Positions 8,985-17,317 of a stretch of 64,000 nucleotides of DNA are shown piece by piece; within the stretch, counting starts at the first letter, position 1, and every line of letters begins with the position of its first letter. The notes under the pieces were generated by a model, which had not been told where the DNA came from, searched no databases, and saw only the letters and a program-made list of their open reading frames with translations. The position numbers and the translations under genes were made by a program. Origin of the DNA: Frigidibacter sp. (GTDB lineage: Bacteria; Pseudomonadota; Alphaproteobacteria; Rhodobacterales; Rhodobacteraceae); contig NZ_JAUYTT010000014.1 in assembly GCF_030695035.1 (NCBI RefSeq), positions 186,001 through 250,000 on the forward strand, in the 5' to 3' direction.

Positions 8985-9118
8985 TTTCACACCCCCGCAC
9001 CCCCGTGGGATATTTCCGCCAGCAAGAAGGGGCAGACGCGCGCCTGCCCCTTCGCCTTTTCCAAATATCCCGGGGGGAGGGCCGCAAGGCCCGTCGGGGG
9101 CCAGCGCCCCCCTCGCCG
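8985..9118. repeat. hairpin-rich intergenic repeat element, copy 1
   Basis: This intergenic stretch is built of nested inverted repeats: GGGGG-TTTCACA-CCCCC, arms GGGATATTT and AAATATCCC enclosing GGGGCAG/CTGCCCC, then GGGCC-GCAA-GGCCC and GGGGGCCAGCGCCCCC. A second, shortened copy with AAATATCC and GGGGGGCTGGCCCCCC lies at about 34.1 kb. The organisation resembles REP/BIME-type elements. It sits between the convergent pheT and GST genes and may act as a bidirectional terminator. No open reading frame of interest was seen. Confidence 0.55.
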
Positions 9119-9124
9119 ATTGCC

Positions 9125-9820
9125 TCAGCGCGGCGGCTGCTCCATCCCGCGCTGCACGGCGGGGCGGGCAAGAAAACGCTCGAGATAGGCGGGGACGTTG
9201 GTCAGCGAGCCCCACTCCACTTCCGCATCCATCTTGTAGTATTTCCGCGCGCCCCAGAGCCAAGGAGCGATGGCGATGTCGGCGATGGAATAGTCCCCCG
9301 CGATCCAGTCGCGTCCCTCGAGTTGCCGTTCCATCACCCCCAGAAGCCGCTTCGCCTCATCGGCATAGCGCTGGCGCGGGCGGGGGTCTTCGATCTCCTT
9401 GCCGGCGAAGGCGTGGAAGAAGCCGTATTGGCCGAACATCGGGCCGACGCCGCCCATCTGGAACATCAGCCATTGCAGAACTTCATAGCGCGCAGGGCCG
9501 GTGGGCAGCAGCTTGCCCGACTTCTCGGCCAGATAGATCAGGATCGCGCCGCTTTCGAACAGCGGCAGCGGCTGGCCGTCCGGCCCAGACGGATCGAGGA
9601 TTGCCGGGATCTTGTTGTTGGGGTTCAGCGACAGGAACTCCGGGCTCATCTGATCTTGCGTGTCGAAGGACACCAGATGCGCATCATAGGGCAGGCCCAC
9701 CTCCTCCAGCATGATCGAGACCTTCACGCCGTTCGGGGTTGGCAGCGAGTAGAGCTGGATTGCGGAGGGGTCGCGCGGCGGCCATTTGCGGGTGATCGGG
9801 AAGGCGGAGAGGTCGGTCAT
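9125..9820 (-). CDS. glutathione S-transferase, YfcG/YghU (Nu-class) type
   Basis: A 231-residue glutathione S-transferase. The thioredoxin-like N-domain begins at IQLYSLPTPNGVKVSIMLEE and contains LNPNNKIPAILDPSGPDG and FESGAILIYLAEKSGKLLP, the pattern of the Nu-class disulfide-bond oxidoreductases YfcG and YghU of Escherichia coli. The helical C-domain ends with PAYLERFLARPAVQRGME. I start at MTDLSAF because AGGAGCACCG lies just before that ATG. The ORF track extends 12 codons further. Its role is probably glutathione-dependent reduction of disulfides or peroxides in the cytoplasm. It is a single gene, divergent from mscL. Confidence 0.9.
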   Translation of the reverse strand: MTDLSAFPITRKWPPRDPSAIQLYSLPTPNGVKVSIMLEEVGLPYDAHLVSFDTQDQMSPEFLSLNPNNKIPAILDPSGPDGQPLPLFESGAILIYLAEKSGKLLPTGPARYEVLQWLMFQMGGVGPMFGQYGFFHAFAGKEIEDPRPRQRYADEAKRLLGVMERQLEGRDWIAGDYSIADIAIAPWLWGARKYYKMDAEVEWGSLTNVPAYLERFLARPAVQRGMEQPPR

Positions 9821-9986
9821 CGGTGCTCCTGTGCGGGGGCTGTGGGGGCTCGGCATCAGCCTTGAACGTAGGGACGCGGCCGCGCGAAAAGAACCCGCCT
9901 CTCGGTGCGCAATCTGCTAGCGTTGACTGCGCGGCTGCACATGAAGGAGGGCCGCTGCCGGTGGGACAAGACAAAGGGACAGTGGA

Positions 9987-10424
9987 ATGTTGAAAGAGTT
10001 CAGGGACTTCATCGCCCGCGGCAATGTCATGGACATGGCGGTGGGCATCATCATCGGGGCCTCGTTCACCGCCATCGTCAGCTCGATGGTTGCCGATCTG
10101 ATCAACCCGATCATCGGTGTGGTGACCGGCGGGATCGACTTCTCGAACCTGTTCGTCAATCTGGGTGAGGGCGAGTTCGCCAGCCTTGCCGCTGCGCGTG
10201 AAGCGGGCGCTGCGGTGTTCGCCTATGGTGCCTTCCTGACTGCGGTGATCAACTTCCTGATCGTCGCTTTCGTGGTGTTCCTGCTGGTCAAGCTGGTGAA
10301 CCGCGTCAAGGAAACCGCCGCCCGCAAGGCCGAGGAGGCGCCGCCGGAGGAGAAGCCCGTCGCGCCCTCGTCCGAGCAGTTGCTCGCCGAGATCCGCGAT
10401 CTGCTGAAGTCGCGCGCCGCCTGA
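9987..10424 (+). CDS. mscL: large-conductance mechanosensitive channel MscL
   Basis: MscL, 145 residues, a homopentameric inner-membrane channel that opens under high membrane tension to release solutes on hypo-osmotic shock. The N-terminal helix [20 protein letters not shown] and the pore helix [25 protein letters not shown] are diagnostic. A second helix ([21 protein letters not shown]) follows after a periplasmic loop, and then a charged C-terminal bundle. A GCTAGCGT element lies 66 bases upstream. It converges on ald, with a shared hairpin terminator between them. The MscS-type channel gene at 15.3 kb gives a second osmotic valve in the window. Confidence 0.97.
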   Translation: MLKEFRDFIARGNVMDMAVGIIIGASFTAIVSSMVADLINPIIGVVTGGIDFSNLFVNLGEGEFASLAAAREAGAAVFAYGAFLTAVINFLIVAFVVFLLVKLVNRVKETAARKAEEAPPEEKPVAPSSEQLLAEIRDLLKSRAA

Positions 10425-10430
10425 GGCGGG

Positions 10431-10461
10431 GGTCGCTCCCCGGGCCGGGGAGCGACCGTTT
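10431..10461. terminator. bidirectional terminator between mscL and ald
   Basis: GGTCGCTCCCC and GGGGAGCGACC form an 11-base-pair stem with a short loop, followed by GTTT. It lies 6 bases after the mscL stop and abuts the end of ald, so it can serve both convergent genes. Confidence 0.75.
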
Positions 10462-11579
10462 CAGGCCTTCAGCGCAAGCCGGGGCGAGAGTACGTCGATC
10501 CCAAGCGCCCGGCCCACCGCCGCATAGGTCAGGTGGCCGGCATGGGTGTTGAGGCCTGCGAGCAGGTGTTCATCCTCCTCGCAGGCGCGGCGCCAGCCCT
10601 TGTTGGCCAGCGCCAGCAGGAAGGGCATCGTCGCGTTGCCAAGCGCCAATGTGGAGGTGCGGGCCACGGCGCCGGGCATGTTGGCGACGCAGTAATGCAT
10701 GATCCCCTCCACCTCGTAGATCGGATCCTGATGCGTGGTGGCGCGCGAGGTTTCGAAACAGCCGCCCTGGTCGATGGCGACATCGACGATGGCGGCGCCG
10801 GGCTTCATGGTCTTCAGCTGTTCGCGCGTGACCAGTTTCGGGGCGGCGGCACCCGGAACCAGCACCGCGCCGATGACCAGATCGGCGGCGGCGACCTCGG
10901 CGGCCGTGGCGGCGGCGCTGGCATAGAGTGTGCGGAACTGGCCGGCGAACACATCATCCAGATAGCGCAGGCGCGGGAGCGAGCGGTCGAGCACCGTCAC
11001 CTCGGCCCCCATCCCGGCAGCGACGCGGGCGGCGTGGGTGCCGACGACACCGCCGCCGATCACCGTAACGCGGGCGGGGGTGACGCCGGGGACGCCGCCG
11101 AGCAGGACGCCGCGGCCGCCATTGGCTTTTTGCAAGGTCCAGGCGCCGACTTGCGGGGCGAGTTTGCCGGCGACTTCGGACATCGGGGCCAGCAGCGGCA
11201 GGCCGCCGGCGCGGTCGGTGACGGTTTCGTAGGCGATTGCGGTGACGCCGGAGGCGAGGAGGTCGCGGGTCTGGTCCGGGTCGGGGGCGAGGTGGAGGTA
11301 GGTGAAGAGGACCTGGTTTTCGCGGAGCATTTTGCGCTCGGCGGGCTGGGGTTCCTTAACTTTTATGATGAGGTCGGCCCAGGCGAAGATCTCCTCTGCG
11401 GTGTCGATAATGCGGGCTCCGGCGGCGGTGTAATCCTCGTCCGTGAAGCCCGCGCCGAGGCCGGCACTGGTTTCCACTGCGATATCATGGCCTTGGGCCT
11501 TGGCCTCGCGGGCGGCGTCGGGGGTCAGGCCGACGCGGTATTCCTGGGGTTTGATTTCCTTGGGGCAGCCGATCTTCAT
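10461..11579 (-). CDS. ald: alanine dehydrogenase
   Basis: Alanine dehydrogenase, 372 residues, which reversibly oxidises L-alanine to pyruvate and ammonium with NAD. The N-terminus [20 protein letters not shown] carries the substrate-site residues. The Rossmann motif is [17 protein letters not shown], followed by VLDRS. The segment [16 protein letters not shown] is also typical. It is transcribed away from an Lrp/AsnC-type regulator gene. This divergent pairing is classical for ald-aldR, so induction by alanine through that regulator is likely. A GGAGGAGA ribosome binding site precedes the ATG. Confidence 0.96.
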   Translation of the reverse strand: MKIGCPKEIKPQEYRVGLTPDAAREAKAQGHDIAVETSAGLGAGFTDEDYTAAGARIIDTAEEIFAWADLIIKVKEPQPAERKMLRENQVLFTYLHLAPDPDQTRDLLASGVTAIAYETVTDRAGGLPLLAPMSEVAGKLAPQVGAWTLQKANGGRGVLLGGVPGVTPARVTVIGGGVVGTHAARVAAGMGAEVTVLDRSLPRLRYLDDVFAGQFRTLYASAAATAAEVAAADLVIGAVLVPGAAAPKLVTREQLKTMKPGAAIVDVAIDQGGCFETSRATTHQDPIYEVEGIMHYCVANMPGAVARTSTLALGNATMPFLLALANKGWRRACEEDEHLLAGLNTHAGHLTYAAVGRALGIDVLSPRLALKA

Positions 11580-11730
11580 GGTCTCTCCTCCCTGAGTAAC
11601 CTTGACTAACTGTGGGTTAAGTCTGGCGCAGATCAGGGGGGGATGCTTTGAAAAGAAGGGGTGGCGCGGGGGGTGGCTTGCGCGTAATCTTCGATGAAAC
11701 CCTTATCTGACGACAGAAAGTTGCACGAAT
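11580..11730. promoter_or_regulatory. divergent ald / lrp control region
   Basis: About 150 bases separate the starts of ald and its Lrp-type regulator. The region has AT-richer patches unlike its surroundings, TTGACTAACTGTGGGTTAAG near ald and GATGAAACCCTTATCTGAC near the regulator. These are candidate promoters and Lrp-type operators. I could not define exact binding sites. Confidence 0.5.
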
Positions 11731-12189
11731 ATGGATCTTGACGCGACGGACCGGCGGATTTTGACTGTTCTGCAAAAACAGGGGCGGATCACCAATGCCG
11801 AGCTTTCGGAGCGGGTGAACCTGTCGCCTTCGGCCTGCCATCGGCGGGTGCAGCGGCTGGAGGAAGAGGGGTTCATCGGCAGCTATGTGGCGCTGCTGAA
11901 TGCGCGGCGGCTGGGGCGGCCGACGACGGTGTTTGTCGAGATCACCCTGCAGGGGCAGGCGGATGAGGTTCTGGAAGCCTTTGAACGCGAAGTGAAAAAA
12001 GTGCCGGACGTTCTGGAATGCCATCTGATGGCGGGCACGGCGGATTACCTTTTGAAGGTGGTGGCGCAGGATACCGAGGATTTTGCGCGCATCCACCGGC
12101 AGCATCTGGCGCGGCTGCCGGGGGTGGCGCAGATGCATTCGTCCTTTGCGCTGCGCACGGTTCAGCAGACGACCGCGATTCCGGTCTAG
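11731..12189 (+). CDS. Lrp/AsnC family transcriptional regulator (AldR-like)
   Basis: A 152-residue Lrp/AsnC-family regulator. It has an N-terminal winged helix-turn-helix (MDLDATDRRILTVLQKQGRI to NLSPSACHRRVQRLEEEGFI, residues 1-52) and a C-terminal RAM effector-binding domain (residues 65-150, with VLECHLMAGTADYLLKVV). Divergent orientation from ald makes it the likely alanine-responsive activator of alanine dehydrogenase, as AldR does in other bacteria. That is inference from family and position. The gene is followed by a short run of 11-base tandem repeats. Confidence 0.92.
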   Translation: MDLDATDRRILTVLQKQGRITNAELSERVNLSPSACHRRVQRLEEEGFIGSYVALLNARRLGRPTTVFVEITLQGQADEVLEAFEREVKKVPDVLECHLMAGTADYLLKVVAQDTEDFARIHRQHLARLPGVAQMHSSFALRTVQQTTAIPV

Positions 12190-12197
12190 GCGGCATA

Positions 12198-12241
12198 CAG
12201 AACCCATGCAGAACCCATGCAGAAACCATGCATATGTCATG
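12198..12241. repeat. four tandem 11-bp repeats
   Basis: CAGAACCCATG occurs twice in direct succession, followed by CAGAAACCATG and a diverged CATATGTCATG. The unit length is close to one DNA helical turn, which would place any bound protein on one face. It lies just behind the Lrp-type gene and before the convergent HAD gene. Confidence 0.85.
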
Positions 12242-12281
12242 CGCATGATTTTCTGCAGGGGTGGCGCCGCAAAAGGCGCTG

Positions 12282-12929
12282 TTATACCCCCAAAAGCGCA
12301 GGGAGATCCTGCATCGAGGTGAACACCGTCGCGCCCTCTGCCGTCAGACCCTCGCCGCTGCCGGTGGCGGCGTAGCCGAAGCAGGCCATGCCCGCCGCCT
12401 TCGCAGCCCGCGCCCCCGTCGCGCTGTCCTCGATCACCGCGCAGCGGGACGGGTCCACCCCGAGTGCTGCGGCGGCGTGGAGGTAGAGGCCGGGGGCGGG
12501 TTTGGGGCAACCGAGATCCTGGCCCGAGAACATCCGCCCTTCCAGCCGCGCCCAGAGGCCGGGGTGCTGGCCGAGGGTCACCTGCATCTTGTGGCCGGTG
12601 CCGTTGGAGCCGACGGCATAGGGCAGGCCTGCGGCGTCGAGCCGGTCCAGCACGGCCTCGATGCCCGGCACAAGGTCTGTGCCCGTGGCGAGGCGGGCGT
12701 AGAGCCGTTCGTAGAAATCGGCCACCCAACCTTCGGGGAGGCGGGCGCCCATCTGGGTCGCGCGGTGGCCGACGCCGACGATGGTGCCGCCGATGAACAG
12801 GTGCTCCATTTCGGTGTGCGACAGCGGCAGGCCGAAGCGGGCCAGATCCTCGCCCAGAAGCGCGAAGGTCATCGGCTCGCTGTCGACCAGCACGCCATCG
12901 CAGTCGAAGAGAACAGCATCAAAGGTCAT
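12282..12929 (-). CDS. HAD-superfamily phosphatase (beta-phosphoglucomutase/Gph-like)
   Basis: A 215-residue haloacid dehalogenase-type hydrolase of subfamily IA. Motif I is DCDGVLVDSEP with the nucleophile aspartate. Motif II is VGSNGT, the motif III lysine is in LGCPKPAPGLYL, and motif IV is VIEDSATGARAA. A helical cap (residues 15-80) suggests a small phosphorylated substrate such as a sugar phosphate or phosphoglycolate. The exact substrate is unknown. Its start overlaps the stop of rsmD by ATGA, and it is the last gene of a three-gene operon with a ferredoxin reductase-type oxidoreductase and rsmD. Confidence 0.88.
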   Translation of the reverse strand: MTFDAVLFDCDGVLVDSEPMTFALLGEDLARFGLPLSHTEMEHLFIGGTIVGVGHRATQMGARLPEGWVADFYERLYARLATGTDLVPGIEAVLDRLDAAGLPYAVGSNGTGHKMQVTLGQHPGLWARLEGRMFSGQDLGCPKPAPGLYLHAAAALGVDPSRCAVIEDSATGARAAKAAGMACFGYAATGSGEGLTAEGATVFTSMQDLPALLGV

Positions 12930-13504
12930 TCGGGGGCTTTCAGAAGGGTGACGGTGGTGTCGCCGTATTTGCGCTGGTCGAGCAGGGTGAAGCCTTCGGG
13001 GGGCAGCGGCGGGGTGCTTTCCTCCCAGACCACGACCGCGCCGGGGGCGAGCCAGTCGCCGGCGATGCAGGAGGCGAGGGCGGCCTCGCCGAGGCGTTTG
13101 CCATAGGGCGGGTCGAGGAACACGAGGTCGAAGCGCGGGCCGCGGTTGGGGTCCATCTTGGTGGCATCGCGGCGCCAGACATCGGTGACGCCCATGGCGC
13201 GGGTCAGCTCGATGTTGCGGCGGAGGAGCGCGCGGGCGGCGGTGCCGTCATCGACGAAGGCTGCGTGCGAGGCGCCGCGGCTGAGCGCCTCCAGCCCCAG
13301 CGCGCCGGTGCCGGCGAAGAGGTCGAGCACCCGGGCGCCGGGGATCGGGTTGCCGCCAGCGGCGGCGACATGGGCGCCGTTGATCAGGAGGTTGAAGATC
13401 GACTCGCGCACCCGGTCGGTGGTGGGGCGCAGATGCGCGGCATCGTCGCCAAGCCCGACTTCGGCCAGTTTCAGCCCGCGCTTTTCGCCGCCGATGATCC
13501 TCAT
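12926..13504 (-). CDS. rsmD: 16S rRNA (guanine(966)-N(2))-methyltransferase RsmD
   Basis: RsmD, 192 residues, a SAM-dependent methyltransferase that modifies G966 of 16S rRNA in the 30S subunit. The N-terminal MRIIGGEKRGLKL and LRPTTDRVRESIFNLL are characteristic. The SAM-binding motif is VLDLFAGTGALGLEALSRGA, and the catalytic motif is LVFLDPPYGK. It overlaps genes on both sides by four bases, so the three-gene group is translationally coupled. The length and motifs are normal for the family. Confidence 0.95.
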   Translation of the reverse strand: MRIIGGEKRGLKLAEVGLGDDAAHLRPTTDRVRESIFNLLINGAHVAAAGGNPIPGARVLDLFAGTGALGLEALSRGASHAAFVDDGTAARALLRRNIELTRAMGVTDVWRRDATKMDPNRGPRFDLVFLDPPYGKRLGEAALASCIAGDWLAPGAVVVWEESTPPLPPEGFTLLDQRKYGDTTVTLLKAPE

Positions 13505-14727
13505 AGCAACGCCTTCAGGTCGGTGGCGGGGTCGGCGATGGCGGTGGGCGCGGGGGAGCGGCCCGCCTCGATCAGGCGCTTGCCGATCATGTAGGCGCGG
13601 GGATCGTTGGCGGCATCGACCGCCAGAAGCGTGTCGCCGGCGTAGTACCAGAAGGAGATGCCATTGCCGGTGCCGGGGCGGGTGATGACGCGGTCATGGC
13701 CGGTGTTCAGCCCGGCGATTTGCAGTTTCACGTCATATTGGTCGGACCAGAACCACGGCTTGGGGACGTAAGCTTGCGCCGCGCCCAGCATGTTGGCGGC
13801 GACGCATTCGGCCATGTCGATGGCATTGCCGACGCTTTCGAGCCGCAGCCTTGCGCCCGAGGCATCGCCGGGCAGCGGAAAGGAGGCGCAATCGCCGGCC
13901 GCCCAGATGGCGGGGTCGGAGGTGCGCCCCTCGGCATCCACCGCTATGCCGTTGAGGGTGGTCAGGCCTGCGGCCTCTGCCAGCGCGGTTTCGGGCAGCA
14001 CGCCGATGCCGAGGATCACGAAATCGGCGGGAATCTCGGTGCCATCGGCCAGCAGGGCGCCGGTGACATGGGTGTCGCCCAGCAGGCGGTCGAGGCCGGT
14101 GCCCTCACGGATCGTGACGCCGTGGCCTTGGTGGAGGGCGCGGAACCAGTTCGCCGTCTCGGCACTGGCGACGCGGCCGAGGATGCGGGGGGCGGCCTCG
14201 ATCAGGGTGACGCTCAGGCCGAGCTTGGCGGCGACGGCCGCAGCCTCGAGCCCGATATAGCCGCCGCCGACGATCAGCAGGCGCGCGCCGGGGCGGAAGA
14301 GCGGGGCCATGGCATCGACATCGGCCAGGTTGCGCACGGCGAAGACGCCGGCCAGATCGCCGCCAAGCGCGGGGGGCAGGCGGCGGGGGCGGGCGCCGGT
14401 GGTGAGGGCGAGCTGGTTGTAGGGAAGCGTCTGGGTGCCGTAGGTCACCGTCTTGGCTGCCGGGTCGATGGCGGTGACGGGGGCGCCAAGGTGCAGCGTT
14501 ACGCCCTGATCGGCCCAGAATGCGGGGGCGCGCAGGGCGAGGCGGTCCAGCGGCATCTCTCCCAGCAGGTAGCCCTTGGAGAGGGGCGGGCGCTGGTAGG
14601 GTGGGACGGGCTCGTCGCCGATCAGCGCAAGGTCTCCGCTGTAGCCAAGGGCGCGCAGTTTGGCGGCCAGCGAGGCTGCGGCCTGCCCGGCCCCCACAAT
14701 GATGATCCCCGGCACGATGCCTGCCAT
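13501..14727 (-). CDS. FAD-dependent NAD(P)H:ferredoxin/rubredoxin-type reductase
   Basis: A 408-residue pyridine nucleotide-disulfide oxidoreductase-like flavoprotein of the ferredoxin reductase type (as in ThcD or the reductases of cytochrome P450 and dioxygenase systems). The FAD motif is IIIVGAGQAAASLAAKLR, the NAD(P)H motif is RLLIVGGGYIGLEAAAVA, and the second FAD motif is WAAGDCAS. A C-terminal reductase domain (WFWSDQYDVKLQIAG) follows. I start at MAGIVPG because the ORF track extension lacks homology. The redox partner is not in this window. It heads the operon with rsmD and the HAD gene, an apparently chance grouping. Confidence 0.9.
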   Translation of the reverse strand: MAGIVPGIIIVGAGQAAASLAAKLRALGYSGDLALIGDEPVPPYQRPPLSKGYLLGEMPLDRLALRAPAFWADQGVTLHLGAPVTAIDPAAKTVTYGTQTLPYNQLALTTGARPRRLPPALGGDLAGVFAVRNLADVDAMAPLFRPGARLLIVGGGYIGLEAAAVAAKLGLSVTLIEAAPRILGRVASAETANWFRALHQGHGVTIREGTGLDRLLGDTHVTGALLADGTEIPADFVILGIGVLPETALAEAAGLTTLNGIAVDAEGRTSDPAIWAAGDCASFPLPGDASGARLRLESVGNAIDMAECVAANMLGAAQAYVPKPWFWSDQYDVKLQIAGLNTGHDRVITRPGTGNGISFWYYAGDTLLAVDAANDPRAYMIGKRLIEAGRSPAPTAIADPATDLKALL

Positions 14728-14810
14728 ATTCGTCGCCTTTTGCTGGTCCGGAAGCGGGGGCGAGCCTATAACCGGGGGACAGGGAAACACAACGCGCGAG
14801 GGAGTGCCAC

Positions 14811-15299
14811 ATGACGATTTCCGAGGGAAGCAAGCTGCCGGAGGCGGTGCTGCTGCAGGTTGGCGACAATGGGCCGGAACAGGTCGATCTGGCCGCGAAG
14901 CTGGCCGGCCGCAAGGTGGTGATCTTTGCGGTGCCGGGCGCCTATACCGGCGTGTGCACCACGGCGCATGTGCCGAGCTTCGTGCGTAGCAAGGCGAAGT
15001 TCGACGAGAAGGGCGTGGACGAGATCATCTGTATCTCGGTCAACGATCCTTTCGTGATGAAGGCCTGGGGCGAGGTGACCGGCGCGGCCGAGGCCGGGAT
15101 CACCATGCTGGCGGATGCGGAAAGCACGTTCACCACGGCGATCGGGATGGGTTTCACGGCGCCGCCGGTCGGCCTCATCAACCGCTCGGCCCGCTATGCG
15201 ATGCTGGTCGAGGACGGGGTGGTGAAGGTGCTGCACAGGGAAGCGTCGCCGGGCCAGTGCGAGATCTCGGGCGGCGAGGCGATGCTGGACGCGATCTGA
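14811..15299 (+). CDS. peroxiredoxin, Prx5 type
   Basis: A 162-residue thiol peroxidase of the Prx5 (AhpC/TSA-like redoxin) subfamily, which reduces hydrogen and alkyl peroxides. The peroxidatic cysteine is Cys49 in VPGAYTGVCTTAHVPSF. A second cysteine lies near the C-terminus (PGQCEISGG), where some Prx5 enzymes hold the resolving residue. The length is typical of bacterial single-domain Prx5 without the glutaredoxin fusion. The ATG follows a GAGGGAG ribosome binding site. The gene is divergent from the ferredoxin reductase-like gene and convergent with the MscS channel gene. Confidence 0.93.
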   Translation: MTISEGSKLPEAVLLQVGDNGPEQVDLAAKLAGRKVVIFAVPGAYTGVCTTAHVPSFVRSKAKFDEKGVDEIICISVNDPFVMKAWGEVTGAAEAGITMLADAESTFTTAIGMGFTAPPVGLINRSARYAMLVEDGVVKVLHREASPGQCEISGGEAMLDAI

Positions 15300-15324
15300 C
15301 TTTGGGGCGCCGGGTGCGGCGCCC

Positions 15325-16191
15325 TTATTCCATGAGCAGGGGGCGCGGGCCGTCCTCGGGCTTGGGCGCGGGGTCGTAGACCAGCGTCTGCGTGGGGAAG
15401 GGGATGTCCACGCCGGCGGCGTCGAACTCTTCCTTGATCCGGCGGGTGAGGTCGCATTTCAGCGCCCACCAGTCGGCGCGATTGGCCCAGACCCGGAAGA
15501 CGAAATCGACCGAGCTGGCGCCCAGTTCCTTGACCTTGACGAAGGGGGCGGGGTCTTGCAGCGCGCGGGGGTCGGAATGCGCGATCCGCTCCAGCACCTC
15601 CTGCGCCGTCTGCAGGTCGCTGCCGTAGGAGACGCCGATGGTCAGGTCCATCATCCGGGTCGGGTTGGTGCTGTAGTTCTTGATGGCCGAGGACCAGATA
15701 TCGCCGTTGGGCAGGATGATCTGCAGGCCATCATAGCTCGCCATCTCGGTGTAGAAGAGCGAGATTTCGCGGACGGTGCCGGCCTGGCCGCCGGCCTCGA
15801 TATAGTCGCCGACGCGGAACGGGCGGAACATCACCAGCATCACCCCCGCGGCGAGGTTCGACAGCGTGCCTTGCAGCGCGAGGCCGATGGCGAGGCCGGC
15901 GGCACCGATGACCGCGACCAGCGAAGCGGTCTGGATGCCGAAGCGGCTGAGCACGAAGATCAGCGCCATGACCATGATGGTGTATTTCACCACATTGCCG
16001 AGGAAGCCGAAGAGGGTGGCATCGACACGGGGGTGGCGGCGGGCAAAGGCCTCGACCCGGCGGCGGGCCCAGCCGGCGACAGTGAGGGCGACGGCGAAGA
16101 TGACGATGGCATAGATGACGTTGAGCGCCATGGCGATGGCGAGGGTCACCCGTTCATCGGTGACGAAGCCGTTGAGGTTGAAGCCGTCCAT
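15325..16191 (-). CDS. MscS-family small mechanosensitive channel
   Basis: A 288-residue MscS-type channel. Three membrane helices (residues about 15-40, 58-78 and 85-110) are followed by the pore-lining motif AGLAIGLALQGTLSNLAAG, rich in Gly and Ala. The soluble vestibule starts at MLVMFRPFRVGDYIEAGG. The length matches E. coli MscS (286). It opens on hypo-osmotic shock to release ions and solutes. The ORF track adds 86 codons upstream without homology. I use the ATG at MDGFNLN. It lies in a run of leftward genes with the pterin dehydratase and GST upstream. Confidence 0.93.
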   Translation of the reverse strand: MDGFNLNGFVTDERVTLAIAMALNVIYAIVIFAVALTVAGWARRRVEAFARRHPRVDATLFGFLGNVVKYTIMVMALIFVLSRFGIQTASLVAVIGAAGLAIGLALQGTLSNLAAGVMLVMFRPFRVGDYIEAGGQAGTVREISLFYTEMASYDGLQIILPNGDIWSSAIKNYSTNPTRMMDLTIGVSYGSDLQTAQEVLERIAHSDPRALQDPAPFVKVKELGASSVDFVFRVWANRADWWALKCDLTRRIKEEFDAAGVDIPFPTQTLVYDPAPKPEDGPRPLLME

Positions 16192-16256
16192 AAGTCCCCC
16201 GTTCGCGCAGCGTGGCAGTCGGGGCCCGAACGCGGGGGAGGGGGGAGGGTTCCCCG

Positions 16257-16634
16257 TTAGCCGGGTGCCTTGCCGCCATGATGCAGCTTGCACAGGCATT
16301 CCACCGGCTCGGAGTGGTCGCGCTGCACCTCTGCCGCGTCCCCGGCCAGCTTGTCCATCTTCCGGGCGAGGTCGATGTCGAGCATCGAGAGCCCGTCCGC
16401 GGAATGGGTGGTCAGCGTCACGTCCACGACGTTGTAGATGTTGGACCATTCCGGGTGGTGGTTGGCTTTCTCCGCCGCCAGCGCCGCGCGGGACATGAAG
16501 CCCCAGGCCTCCGAGAAGCTGCGGAACTTCCAGATCTTGCGGATCGCGTCGCGTTCGGGGATGGCGCCCCAGCCGCTCTCGCCAAGGGCGGGGAGGTGCT
16601 CCTGCCGTTCGGCCTCGGTGAGCGGGGCGGTCAT
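16257..16634 (-). CDS. phhB: 4a-hydroxytetrahydrobiopterin dehydratase (pterin-4a-carbinolamine dehydratase)
   Basis: A 125-residue pterin-4a-carbinolamine dehydratase, which recycles the oxidised pterin cofactor of aromatic amino acid hydroxylases. The signature with its histidines is EKANHHPEWSNIYNVVDVTL followed by THSADGLS. A C-terminal extension (VECLCKLHHGGKAPG) makes it slightly longer than the roughly 100-residue minimal protein. The start overlaps the stop of the upstream GST gene by ATGA. No phenylalanine hydroxylase gene is seen nearby. In some bacteria the protein has other roles, for example in molybdopterin or transcription cofactor function. Confidence 0.9.
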   Translation of the reverse strand: MTAPLTEAERQEHLPALGESGWGAIPERDAIRKIWKFRSFSEAWGFMSRAALAAEKANHHPEWSNIYNVVDVTLTTHSADGLSMLDIDLARKMDKLAGDAAEVQRDHSEPVECLCKLHHGGKAPG

Positions 16635-17257
16635 GCGTCTGCCTTCGGCATCAGCGCGTCGTCGAGCGCGGTGGCGCGCAGGTAGGCGGGGCGGCTGGTG
16701 ACGCGGGCGGCGTAGGCCTCGAAGGCGGGGCGCCTTGGCAGGGTGCCGAAGCCGAGGCCCCAATTGACCGCGGCGCCGACATAGACATCGGCGGCGGTGA
16801 AGGCCTCGCCGGTGACATAGGCCTGCGCGGTCAGCAGCGCGTCGAGCGCGCCCACGGCGGCGTCATAGCTGCCATAGCCGAACATGCGGCTGCGCTCGGT
16901 GTCCGGGTCCCAGCCGACGGCGTGGTTGGTCACTGCGGCCTCCAGCGGGCCGGCGGTGAAGAACAGCCAGCGGTAATAGTCGGCGCGGTCAGGCAGGGCG
17001 GGGGCGAGGCCCGCCTGCGGGAAGGCATCGGCGAGATAGGCGCAGATGGCGGCGCCTTCGGTGACGGTGCGGCTGCCATGGGTGATGGCGGGCACCTTGC
17101 CCATCGGGTTGATCGCCAGATAGGCGGGCGATTTCATTCCGTCCTCGCCATAGGCCAGCACCACCGTGTCATAGGGCTCGCCAACCTCCTCCAGCATCCA
17201 GCGGGCGATGCGGCCGCGCGACATCGGGTTGGTGTAAAGCGTCAGCTTGCCGGGCAT
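16631..17257 (-). CDS. glutathione S-transferase family protein
   Basis: A 208-residue glutathione S-transferase. The thioredoxin-fold N-domain has LTLYTNPMSRGRIARWMLEE, then INPMGKVPAI with the conserved cis-proline, and TEGAAICAYLADAFP, which binds the gamma-glutamyl part of glutathione. The helical domain includes GEAFTAADVYVGAAVNWGL. The catalytic residue is probably the serine in NPMSRG. The specific substrate is unknown. A CTAG-containing -10-like element lies 28 bases upstream of the start. It is co-transcribed with the pterin dehydratase gene by overlap. Confidence 0.9.
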   Translation of the reverse strand: MPGKLTLYTNPMSRGRIARWMLEEVGEPYDTVVLAYGEDGMKSPAYLAINPMGKVPAITHGSRTVTEGAAICAYLADAFPQAGLAPALPDRADYYRWLFFTAGPLEAAVTNHAVGWDPDTERSRMFGYGSYDAAVGALDALLTAQAYVTGEAFTAADVYVGAAVNWGLGFGTLPRRPAFEAYAARVTSRPAYLRATALDDALMPKADA

Positions 17258-17317
17258 GGTGAGTCTCCGTTGTTTGCGGCGATGCTAGCGCAAACCGGGC
17301 GCGGCGGCGCGGGGTTT

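Noticed and set aside
6364-9171. 935-residue ORF antisense to pheT
   Set aside because: It is opposite a certain gene, with His/Arg/Ala-rich translation and no domain. It is a typical high-GC shadow.
12198-12241. Possible CRISPR-like array
   Set aside because: The repeats are 11 bases long, contiguous and without spacers, so they are simple tandem repeats.
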